In this document: piece after piece, positions 25,124 through 33,400 of the stretch
Numbering within the stretch: the first letter of the stretch is position 1
How the letters are laid out: every line of letters starts with the position of its first letter
From: an uncultured Chryseobacterium sp.
GTDB taxonomy: Bacteria; Bacteroidota; Bacteroidia; Flavobacteriales; Weeksellaceae
Length of the DNA stretch: 64,000 nucleotides
Direction of reading: 5' to 3'
Assembly: GCA_913777465.1 (NCBI GenBank)
Contig: CAJYRQ010000078.1
Span: 1 to 64,000, forward strand
Notes under the pieces: model-generated
Told to the model about the DNA's origin: nothing
Databases searched by the model: none
The model's input: the letters and a program-made list of their open reading frames with translations, nothing else
Program-made: the position numbers and the translations under genes

Positions 25124-25852
25124 GGCATTGTTAATTTAGAATACATAATTGATTATTAAGTTTTAAGAATAATAATTTTAATGAATTTTCCAGCATATAC
25201 TGTTTTTTGGAATAGCATTTTGTCTTTCTTTTGAATCTTGCCAAATAATGCCTGATTCTTGAATTGTAACCTTCAACGGTAAATGTTTCTGCTTTTGATT
25301 CACAATGTTTTTGTTCAGGAATCAATTCTGAATAGCTTTTCCAGTAATCACTGCAAAAACCATTGATATCATCATGCCTTAATCTATTCCAGAGTTCTCT
25401 AAACGTTGCGGTGTTTCTTTTCCCGCATACAAAATCGATGAAGCGTTTTCCAAATCTATCAACAGCAATCCACGTCCAACAGTAGTTTTTTTATTTTCTA
25501 TATAACTGTGAATTTCATCTAATTCCACAATTTCTACAGGCTCCTCTGATTTTGGTAAAGAAACTGATTCTCCCCACTTTTTTACCCATTGGAAAACCGT
25601 GCCGTAGCTTATGTTTAATACTCTTCCAATAGCCCTGAAGCCCATACCTTCCAAATACATCTCTAAGGCTAAACGCTTTTGTTCCAAACTCTTTACGTCA
25701 GATTTTTTTTCAACGCTAAAGAAGCAACCGCATCTTTTACACTTGTATCTTTGCAATCCTCTTGTAAAGCCAGCTTTAGTATTTTCTTCTGATTGACATT
25801 TATAACATTTCATAATACTAAGTAATGAAATATATTTCAATTTAACAATACC
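25124..25852 (-). mobile_element. IS1-family insertion sequence, 729 bp
   Basis: Imperfect terminal inverted repeats: reading inward, GGCATTGTTAATTTA at the left end and GGTATTGTTAAATTG on the opposite strand at the right end. Length and encoded transposase fit the IS1 family. I find no 8-9-bp target duplication: left flank GTAAAAAG versus right flank AAATAATT. That suggests a deletion or recombination after insertion, or an old copy. Confidence 0.75.
25131..25813 (-). CDS. IS1-family transposase spread over two frames
   Basis: The first frame starts at the ATG 25813 with a zinc-finger (MKCYKCQS ... YKCKRCGCFF), an HTH (GFRAIGRVLNISYGTVFQWVKKWG) and the first catalytic Asp in VELDEIHSYI. It then ends early at 25379. 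The second frame carries the rest of the DDE domain (YCWTWIAVDRFGKRFID, GFCSDYWKSYS, GYNSRIRHYLARFKRKTKCYS) to a stop at 25131. A single -1 shift on the A7-C tract (25486-25492) joins them into 227 residues with every motif in place. IS1 elements are known for programmed -1 frameshifting on A-rich tracts, though the classical site is earlier in the protein; simple mutation is the alternative. Confidence 0.7.
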
Positions 25853-25915
25853 AAATAATTAATGTTCTTTTATAGATCATAAGTTTGCTGTCAGAATATT
25901 TAATACAAAAATATT

Positions 25916-26395
25916 TTACCATTTTCGGATATTACCCCAGCTCTTTTTTTCTTCATGGAACTCTAAAGTTCCTGACCAATCATCAATTAATAGCCTTTCA
26001 ATCCCTTCGTTAAATGTTTCTGATCGAAGAAATGTATAATCTCCTAACATATAAATTTTGCCTTCATCATCGCATGCCACCATATAGCAGTCAGGATAGA
26101 AATATCCGAAAGGATACAAAAACTTACCATGAAGAGTAAAATCTTCATCATAATATTGATCTTCATCATATCCTGCATAAGGTATCCCTAATTTTAATAT
26201 ATTGGTTACATTTGATTGAAATGGTTTACAATCTTCAACTTGTAAATCTCCATATTCTTTTAAGAAATCTTTTAAAAAAGGTGGGAAATCACTATATCTC
26301 AATATGTTAGCATTTTCATACCGGGAACTAACATCCCTCCCATCATGCCAACCTGCTTTTTTAAATTGTTTTTGTACTTTTTCTATGAATTTCAT
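25916..26395 (-). CDS. SUKH-family (SUKH-3-like) immunity protein
   Basis: 159 residues from the ATG at 26395. The longer frame from 26506 runs through the REP hairpin and the transposase remnant and is rejected. Recognisable SUKH features: helix with FIEKVQKQFKKAGW, then FPPFLKDFLKEYGDL, a central strand region, GKFLYPFGYFYPDCYMVACDDEGKIYMLGDY and a closing LLIDDW. SUKH proteins neutralise toxins of polymorphic toxin systems. No toxin gene is adjacent, so it is an orphan or belongs to the toxin module at 27.1-30.1 kb, from which the transposase remnant separates it. Confidence 0.72.
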   Translation of the reverse strand: MKFIEKVQKQFKKAGWHDGRDVSSRYENANILRYSDFPPFLKDFLKEYGDLQVEDCKPFQSNVTNILKLGIPYAGYDEDQYYDEDFTLHGKFLYPFGYFYPDCYMVACDDEGKIYMLGDYTFLRSETFNEGIERLLIDDWSGTLEFHEEKKSWGNIRKW

Positions 26396-26415
26396 ACTAT
26401 ATATTTTTATTTTAC

Positions 26416-26447
26416 TCCCCGCTACCGTACGAATCCTTTCGTGTGGC
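26416..26447 (-). repeat. REP-like palindrome, left copy
   Basis: On the minus strand it starts with GCCACACGAAAGGATTCGT, identical over 19 bases to the copy at 27079 in the opposite orientation. The internal stem CCGTACGAA / TTCGTGTGG includes two wobble pairs. It lies between the transposase remnant and the SUKH gene. Confidence 0.7.
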
Positions 26448-26453
26448 CGTTCT

Positions 26454-27018
26454 TCAAATGTCAAACATTCTAAAAACGACAACATTGTCCAAAATTCCTC
26501 TTTCATCAGAATAATCTATAGCACTACTGTATCTGTAATCTTCTGTACGAAAAACCAAGCCGGCTTCCACAGGATTTTGATACACATAATTTATTTCTTG
26601 GTGGATAACGGGATTGCTCCAAAGTTCAATCGGTTTATTATCACCAAAATTGATATTAGTTTACATTTGAACTTTTTGAACCTTCTTTAAGTAAGAATTC
26701 CAGCAGGAATTCCTTTCTGCTTTCTTTAGGGTTTTCTTTGATGGCTTGTACCATTGCTTTGCTGGTAAATCTTTTTAAATCACTGATAAAAAGCTCCGGT
26801 TTTTGTCCGTTTATACTTCTAAAATCAATTGTACATGGCTGGACACGATGCAACCAGGCATGTATTTCTAACCCTTTATTTTTTGGGCAGAATCTTATAC
26901 TTTCTAAAAAAATCTCTTTATATTCATTTCTCATAAATACATCAAGCCATCCTACAACAGCAAAACTTATAAAATATAAACCTTCTGGATTATGAAATTT
27001 GTAATTTCTACTCATCAT
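26454..27018 (-). pseudogene. REP-associated tyrosine transposase (RAYT, Y1_Tnp), decayed
   Basis: The start (MSRNYKFHNPEGLYFISFAVVGWLDV) and the end (NKPIELWSNPV, EINYVYQNPVEAGLVF, YRYSSAIDYSDERGILDNVVVFR) are those of the IS200/IS605-like REP-associated transposases of Bacteroidota. Between residues 55 and 67 an inserted T and a later missing T shift the frame and restore it, destroying the HUH segment; the alternative frame still reads CIVSSHVQLI. A stop follows SSNVN, where the family has NQYQFW, and a small deletion shifts the frame again. The protein cannot be active. REP palindromes flank it on both sides in inverted orientation. Confidence 0.8.
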
Positions 27019-27078
27019 GGTATGTTTTTATAAAGATAAAAAATAATGCCATTTCAGAGAATGATGTTTAAAGAAAAA

Positions 27079-27110
27079 GCCACACGAAAGGATTCGTGCG
27101 GCAGTGGAGG
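27079..27110 (+). repeat. REP-like palindrome, right copy
   Basis: GCCACACGAA / TTCGTGCGGC form an almost perfect hairpin with an AGGA loop. Inverted partner of the copy at 26416-26447; together they bracket the transposase remnant, as expected for a REP/RAYT unit. Confidence 0.75.
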
Positions 27111-27126
27111 CAGTTGGGTGATAAAA

Positions 27127-27558
27127 CTAATTATTATCTTCAATTATACTTAAATAAACATGTTTTCCTTCTTGTAAACAGGAATTTATAATTCCAATTA
27201 ACTTATAAAGTTTCCAAATTAAATGATCATTATCATTATGGCCTGTAGGACGTGGATCTATCTCAATCTCTTCTCCATTAAAAATAATTACATAAACACC
27301 TTCTCCTTTTTTATAAAGTTCTCTTTGTTTTAAAAGTTCTTCTATTTTATTTTCTAAAATAGATTTCATTTCTTCAGATTCGTATTTTGACAAAATTTCA
27401 TCTTTGAATCTACTTTTGCTTATTCTTAAAAGCACATTTTTGGGAACTAAAAAAAGATCCTCTATTCCAAACGTAGAATATTTATTTTTAAAATCTTTAG
27501 TAAAATCTTCAAATGATTGATTAAATCTAATCGTATTTGAAATTAATATCATTTCCAT
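27127..27558 (-). CDS. Hypothetical protein, probable immunity protein for the 842-aa toxin
   Basis: 143 residues, or 141 from the second Met. An N-terminal helical region (FNQSFEDFTKDFKNKYS), a basic-acidic mix with KSRFKDEILSKYESEEMKSILENKIEELLKQRELY, and a strand-rich part with YVIIFNGEEIEIDPRP. No named family is recognised. It starts 2 nt after the stop of the toxin-like gene on the same strand, the normal place for a cognate immunity gene, and is as AT-rich as the toxin tip. The immunity role is inferred from position. Confidence 0.6.
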   Translation of the reverse strand: MEMILISNTIRFNQSFEDFTKDFKNKYSTFGIEDLFLVPKNVLLRISKSRFKDEILSKYESEEMKSILENKIEELLKQRELYKKGEGVYVIIFNGEEIEIDPRPTGHNDNDHLIWKLYKLIGIINSCLQEGKHVYLSIIEDNN

Positions 27559-27560
27559 AT

Positions 27561-30089
27561 TTATTTTTTTAAAAAATTAATAATTACTTCGTTTTCTTCA
27601 AGTACATTCTCTGGCATATTATACCTTACTTTTCCAAATCCTTTTACTTTCATCCTAGACCCTGTAAAAGTTGACAATGCTGCATCTTCTATACTTTTAC
27701 CTGCTTTTCTTGCTTCCCAGAATTTTTTGAGGTTTATTGACTGTCCGCCGTAATCTTCATACATACTTGCTCTCTTCCACCAACCAATGACTCCATCTAA
27801 TCGTCCAAATTTCTTATTGGATTGATAAAAAATAATTGCATCAGAAAGAATTAAATCTCCTAAACCTGAGTATCTATTTGTTATATTCGTAGGAATATTA
27901 AAATCACCCATTAACATTTTTTCGTCTCCAAAAACAGGTAATCTATTTACTTTCGCACTATTAACATCTAATAAACGAGTAAAGCAATTTAATTTTTCTA
28001 TTTTTCCTTTTATTTTAAGACTATATGTTAATTTGTCTGCTTTTTCTTGCGCGCGGACAAGCTCACCTACATAATTTCCAAATTCATCTTTTAAAAGAAA
28101 ACTATTTTTAATTCCTTTTTCCGGTGTACTTCCTAAAATTGAAATATCATCTGCAATTACAATTCGCCTCCTGTTAATAATTTCTTCTAAAATATCACCA
28201 ACTTTTTCTACATCATAGCTCGCCCGCTTCAACTCCATCAAAGTTTTTTGATAGGCTTTATCATAACGGCTTCCCTCAGCAACGATTTCGCCTTTATAAA
28301 CCAATGCAAATCTTCTGTTGGAGCTAATGGATCCTATCATATCAGGATTTATCCCTGATCCTTTATTGATACTTTCCATAATGGCCGCTGCATCCAGCTC
28401 CATAAAGAAAGCTCCATTTTGTAGCAAAGCATCACATTCAACCGTTTTTGAAAAGAACCCCGCACTGGGAATCACCCATTCTGTCGGTTGGAATAAACGC
28501 AAATCCTGTCTTCGGAAAGCACCGCTATTCAAGTCCAAAAATAAGGAAATTGCCATAGTCCGCAAACCCTGCTGTACATTTTTTGCAGCATTCGGCAGCA
28601 ATACGAAAATTCCCCTGTAAGCAGAAACGATAAGCTGTGGAGCAGCTACAATAGCTCCGCCGACGCCGTAAATAAGATCCCAGTCTTTCAGGAATTGCTC
28701 TCCGCCCGGCAGTTTTGCAATTTCCTTCCGCAAAGCCTGCACCGTCAGGTCTATTCCGGCTAAACTAAGGTCTGCCATAGCCGCTAAGATCAGATAGGGG
28801 TTTCCGGTAGTGGCCAAGGTAGCGATTCCGAGAACAACCGCCAAAATATCGGCTGTAATGCGGATGAAGTAATTGATATCCTCCCATTTTTCTGCATCTG
28901 CCATCGCTTTTACATAAATGGCAGGAACCATCATTGTTACGGAAGGAAGTTCTTCCCCCGTCTCAGGATTTATATTTTTCTCATCCTCATTTACAAAATA
29001 GACCATTTCCAACGGGAAATATTGCTTTCCATCGTCAAGATCTTCCCTTACATTTTCAGTCGCTTCAGGATTTCCTTCTTTAGCGACAATCCTGACATTT
29101 TGTGTGATTTCCTTCTGCTGCTGCAGGAAGAAGGTCTTTTCATCCGACTGCCCAAGTCCCAGCCATTTTCCCGAAAGTTCCGTTACATTTGTTGCAATCT
29201 TATAATTTTTACCGATATGAAATGTGGGCGCATCTTCTTTTGGACGATGAGGAGAAAACAGACAATACTGCATCAGAATATTGGCAAAAATCAACCGGTT
29301 GGCCTGTGGTTTTCCATCGATGAAACTGACTCCATCCAGATTATAATAGATCCGGTTGCAGAGTTCGGGTTCTTTCCTGAATTTATTAAGGATGTAGGTG
29401 TTTGTTGAGAAAGCTTTCAGGACATTCACCAAAGCAGAGCTTCCGTCTTTCCAACCACTGAAAAATCCGGTATCGTCATATTCTGTAAGCATGAGCAAAT
29501 GATCCATGATCTTTTCATCTTCCAATGACATCCTCTCAAAAACAAAATCCGGAGTATTGGTGTACAGGAACATCAGCTGTTCCGGGGTACTGGCCTGCTG
29601 AAAATAAAACTGGTAAATTTTAGAGAAGTATCCGAGATAATCGTATGAGCTATCTTTTTCAAAATCACCGTAGCCGACATATTGTACCAGATTCCTGAAT
29701 TCATCATAAGAAAACGTCTCAAGCACAATTGCTTTATTTCTCTGAAGTTCTTCCGTATCTGCATTCCTGTGAAAAAAATATTTTAACCGGAAATATAATT
29801 TTTTCTCTTTTAAATCTACATCAAATTCTATTTCTGTCTGCCTCTGAACCAAATCTACAATTTCCCTGCTTTTGTTGAGATATGTTTTTAACCTAACGGT
29901 ATTTCCCGCTTGGTCTTTTACAGAAATCTGCTCGGCATGGAAGTCATAATGATTAACATCATATTTTAAAATATAATGATTCGAAAAGTGATTGCATCTT
30001 CTGAGGTCATAACATAAATATTGTTTATTAATAAAATCATCTGTCCTCCAATCTTCCCGTATTTTTTCAGGACTTTGTAATTTTTCCAT
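27561..30089 (-). CDS. Large toxin-like protein with a variable C-terminal tip (842 aa)
   Basis: No signal peptide. Residues 1-400 form an unrecognised soluble region. About 405-450 and 480-510 are hydrophobic (FIRITADILAVVLGIATLA, YGVGGAIVAAPQLIVSAY), as in pretoxin or membrane-passage regions. About 560-650 is a linker domain. The last about 190 residues are a distinct AT-rich tip. In the tip, R739-Y-S-G-L-G744 followed by a helix (DLILSDAIIFYQ) resembles the acyl-CoA loop of GNAT acetyltransferases. AALSTFTG near 805 with VKGFGKVRY matches the closing GNAT motif. That assignment is inference. A probable immunity gene follows by 2 nt, a nucleotidyltransferase-like gene precedes by 3 nt. Confidence 0.6.
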   Translation of the reverse strand: MEKLQSPEKIREDWRTDDFINKQYLCYDLRRCNHFSNHYILKYDVNHYDFHAEQISVKDQAGNTVRLKTYLNKSREIVDLVQRQTEIEFDVDLKEKKLYFRLKYFFHRNADTEELQRNKAIVLETFSYDEFRNLVQYVGYGDFEKDSSYDYLGYFSKIYQFYFQQASTPEQLMFLYTNTPDFVFERMSLEDEKIMDHLLMLTEYDDTGFFSGWKDGSSALVNVLKAFSTNTYILNKFRKEPELCNRIYYNLDGVSFIDGKPQANRLIFANILMQYCLFSPHRPKEDAPTFHIGKNYKIATNVTELSGKWLGLGQSDEKTFFLQQQKEITQNVRIVAKEGNPEATENVREDLDDGKQYFPLEMVYFVNEDEKNINPETGEELPSVTMMVPAIYVKAMADAEKWEDINYFIRITADILAVVLGIATLATTGNPYLILAAMADLSLAGIDLTVQALRKEIAKLPGGEQFLKDWDLIYGVGGAIVAAPQLIVSAYRGIFVLLPNAAKNVQQGLRTMAISLFLDLNSGAFRRQDLRLFQPTEWVIPSAGFFSKTVECDALLQNGAFFMELDAAAIMESINKGSGINPDMIGSISSNRRFALVYKGEIVAEGSRYDKAYQKTLMELKRASYDVEKVGDILEEIINRRRIVIADDISILGSTPEKGIKNSFLLKDEFGNYVGELVRAQEKADKLTYSLKIKGKIEKLNCFTRLLDVNSAKVNRLPVFGDEKMLMGDFNIPTNITNRYSGLGDLILSDAIIFYQSNKKFGRLDGVIGWWKRASMYEDYGGQSINLKKFWEARKAGKSIEDAALSTFTGSRMKVKGFGKVRYNMPENVLEENEVIINFLKK

Positions 30090-30092
30090 TGT

Positions 30093-30446
30093 CTAGACTT
30101 TTTTATTCATTAAACATTCCAATTCATTCACTGGAAAAAGTTCTTTAACAGTCATATTTTCAGTAAACTCTTCAGTCTGGGCTTTATCCAATACCAAAAG
30201 ATCCAGATGATAACCTTCATCCACCAGAATGTGAGCATTTCTGAGCTTACACTTTGCCTGTACCACAATATCCCAGTCTTTTCCCTCCAGTTCATTCCAT
30301 CGTTCTATGGGAAGTCTTCCCCGGCTTCCGAAAAGAATGATCTTTTCTACCGCAGTCATGTCGTTAATCTTATCCTTTAAGGACGTGAGGATATAAGGCA
30401 GCACTTTTTCGTGCTGCCAAATAGCCCCGGGTTTTATCCGGCTCAT
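30093..30446 (-). CDS. Minimal nucleotidyltransferase-domain protein (117 aa)
   Basis: Active-site layout of the MNT/polymerase-beta superfamily: G40-S-R42 after a strand (KIILFGSRGR), D57-x-D59 in KDWDIVVQA, and a third acid D82 in YHLDLLVLD. It is basic at the N-terminus and ends at about the normal size of a stand-alone MNT protein. MNT proteins usually pair with a HEPN partner in toxin-antitoxin systems, but none is encoded here: the gene sits between the 1363-aa and 842-aa genes (31 and 3 nt gaps). It might nucleotidylate a protein of the module, such as toxin, effector or fibre (speculative). Confidence 0.7.
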   Translation of the reverse strand: MSRIKPGAIWQHEKVLPYILTSLKDKINDMTAVEKIILFGSRGRLPIERWNELEGKDWDIVVQAKCKLRNAHILVDEGYHLDLLVLDKAQTEEFTENMTVKELFPVNELECLMNKKV

Positions 30447-30477
30447 TTTTTAAAAATTTTAAATGATTAGATTTAGA

Positions 30478-33400
30478 TTATACTAAAAACCTGCTTAAAG
30501 GAATTGTTGATAAGTATTCTGTCTGAGAAATTGTCTGAAGATTTTTATCCAGAATTCTTTCATAACCATAACTGTTATATTCAGGAGATGAAATTTTTAA
30601 GGTTGAATTTGTTAAATCAACAGAAAACTTAAGAGTGTCATGACCATCATCGCCTCCCGGCTTGGTAAACGCAAAGTTTTTAAGTTTGCTGACATTAATT
30701 CTAAACGTAAGACCATTTTCTCCGGTAGAAAAAGCTTCCACAGCTTCTATCTGGGATACTTCTTCAGCCAAATACTTGTATGCTTTGGTAATAGAATCAA
30801 AACTATTCCACGAAGCATCGCGCTCGATAACCATGTCGTTATCCATACATCTGTATTTCCTAGGGAACACTACGTCACCGATATTTTTGTAATTCAGATG
30901 ATCCATTTCATTAAACGTAATCTCAATCCATTTATCTCCTGAATGCCCGATCTGGTTGTTATTCAGCTCAAAATTGCTGACACACATCTCACCGAGATTA
31001 TCATCGAATTTCACGCCCGGCTCACAATTGCCCGGCAGCGCCTTTTCAACTCTCAGACCGATGGAATCTGCCTGAAGGATGGTAAGGGAGGTCGGGATTT
31101 TTTCTCTCCACGGCTCGCCTTCTTTGGTCGCTTTCGGGGATCTCATCTCGTCTACTAAAGAAAGGAATAACGGATCGTCGATCACAGGAACTTCACCGCC
31201 GTTCCAGATCTGTCCGGTAGCCATGAAATGCCTTACCGCTTCTTCGAATCCTGGTCTTACGGTAACAATTACCCTTGCCATACCGGACTGCATAAATGCA
31301 CGGAAGATCGGATCATTGTCATCAAACTGGTAAAGATCCGCCCAAGATTTTCTTTCGCCCCAATAGTACGGGTACAGGTGATAACTCATGATATCCCACT
31401 CAAATGCCTGCTCCATAAATTTAATGAATGCTGCATATTGATCCAGCTCTTTACTCATAAGGATATCTGTATTGGTAAAGGTTTCGTTAGAAGCATTATC
31501 ATTGGTATAATATCTTTTCTTTCCAAAAGTAAGCGCAGCATTCGGATTCTGGTTCAGCATGTAGGAAATACAGTTTCTTCTAAGAATCGTATTTTCAATT
31601 TTTCTGTAGAAACCAGGGTTTGAACCTTTGATCTGTACACCCAATTCCTTCGCGTCAGCTAAAGCCTGGTTGTATTTGGCCATTTCCGTTTCATAAGCTT
31701 CAATAATTTCATTAAAAATTTTCTGTAGCCAGGTATTCTTTGCCTCAACAGATAATTGACAATGAATATTAAATCCGACTGTCATAGCAAGATAATTTAA
31801 CGAATGGTAAGTAACATTGATGGATTTAGCTACATTGGCCAATGCAAAATAAACTTCACCTATCTCTCCATTTGAATACTGACTTGCTACACAATGAACG
31901 TGCTGCCCAATTCCTACACCATAAGAGTGCTGTTGTTTGGAATCATTATCATATTTAAAATGACCGTTTGCATAACCATGGGTAGCAACATAACCATCCG
32001 GGATAGTTATTGATTCCGTTTTGTTGAAATGTTCATCACTTCCAGCACTTGTATCCGAGTAAGATTTACTTAAAACCAATTTCTTTTCCGGAATTTCCAT
32101 TTCTACATTAAATTTACTAATCCAGTATTTGAGAATTGTATCATCTTCTAAAGAAGAAAAGTTTTTTAATGTATGAATAGTAGATTCTCTTGGATCAACT
32201 GGTTTTACCAATGTATTTTCCGCCAGATCCATGACCTTCATACCTAATCTGTGAAGTTTAGCAGGTTCCGGAATCATAAACTCAAACATCATCCGCTTGC
32301 CATAGTTGTAGATCTGGTTTTTCACCACTTTATCTACCCAACGGTAAACTCCTACGACGTGGCTGCTGCCTTTCGTATTGTCGAAACCATGCTTGTTGTT
32401 TTCTTCAAATTCTTCTAGGATCTTGTCGATACGCTCTTCTTTTACCTTGGTAACAATTCGATCCAAAGCCCTGGCGGTGATATCCTTTGCTTCAGTCACA
32501 GCCTGGCGGTTACTTTCTTCTTTGGAATTATGGGTGGCATAACTTGCATTCGCATTTGCCATGAATCTTGCTTTCTCTGGTCCCCAACTTGCCTGAAATC
32601 CAGCCTGAGCTGCAAAATCTTTGGATTCCTGAAGAATTTTGGATACTTCGCTCTGCATTTCATGCCTTTCGGTAGAGGTCGTATCGGTCAGCTTTTCTTT
32701 TTCGGATTCGGAAGATTTAGTGGTCTGGGATTCGCTTCGTTTCAGCCTTCTGGTTGACCTTTCCTTGTACTCCCGGGCCATGATGTTTTCAATGTGGGCT
32801 ACTTCTCCTTCCACATAGCAATACGTACTTTGTTCTACTCGTTTATAATCCGTTATTCCGATGTTTTTCATCCCGAAACCGGAAGGAATAAAGGCTTCCG
32901 GATTTGCCGGATTTGTAGTTGGCGTCGGATTTTCCGGATTCTCAGGTTCAGTTTTAGGCGGCTGTTTCAAGGTAAGGGCAGCATCTCCTTTGAAAATGTA
33001 TTGTTTCAGAGGCCTGTTAAATTCATTGGAATCTCTTGTTAAAGTTACGTTTAATAAATAGGTCTTCCCATCATTCAAGACCACTTCTCCCTGCAATATA
33101 AACCCATTGATATTGGTAGTCGGAAAAGCAGGAATGGTCGTTCCGTTATAGAAAAGTGAATGAACCCCATTTGTAGTCTGAATAATATTGTTGGAACTGA
33201 TATCGTTCCCGTTAATGGTCACCTTATACGATCCTGACACAATGTTATGGGCGAAACCATCTATCGTAAGCAGGATAGACCACGCATCATTGCCATTATT
33301 ATATGTTTTAACACTGTAAGGAATCCATCCATTAGGATTCAGGGAATTGCTTACCGGTATCACAACGCCACCCACATTTGCAGAAACCTGTTGGTTTAGA

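Noticed and set aside
25124..25852. Target-site duplication of the IS1-like element
   Set aside because: The flanks GTAAAAAG and AAATAATT do not match at 8 or 9 bases, also when the ends are moved by one base.
26396..26506. N-terminal extension of the SUKH protein
   Set aside because: The codons cross the REP hairpin and the end of the transposase remnant; the family-like start is at 26395.
30093..30446. Classical MNT-HEPN toxin-antitoxin pair
   Set aside because: No HEPN-type gene is adjacent; both neighbours are very large unrelated proteins.
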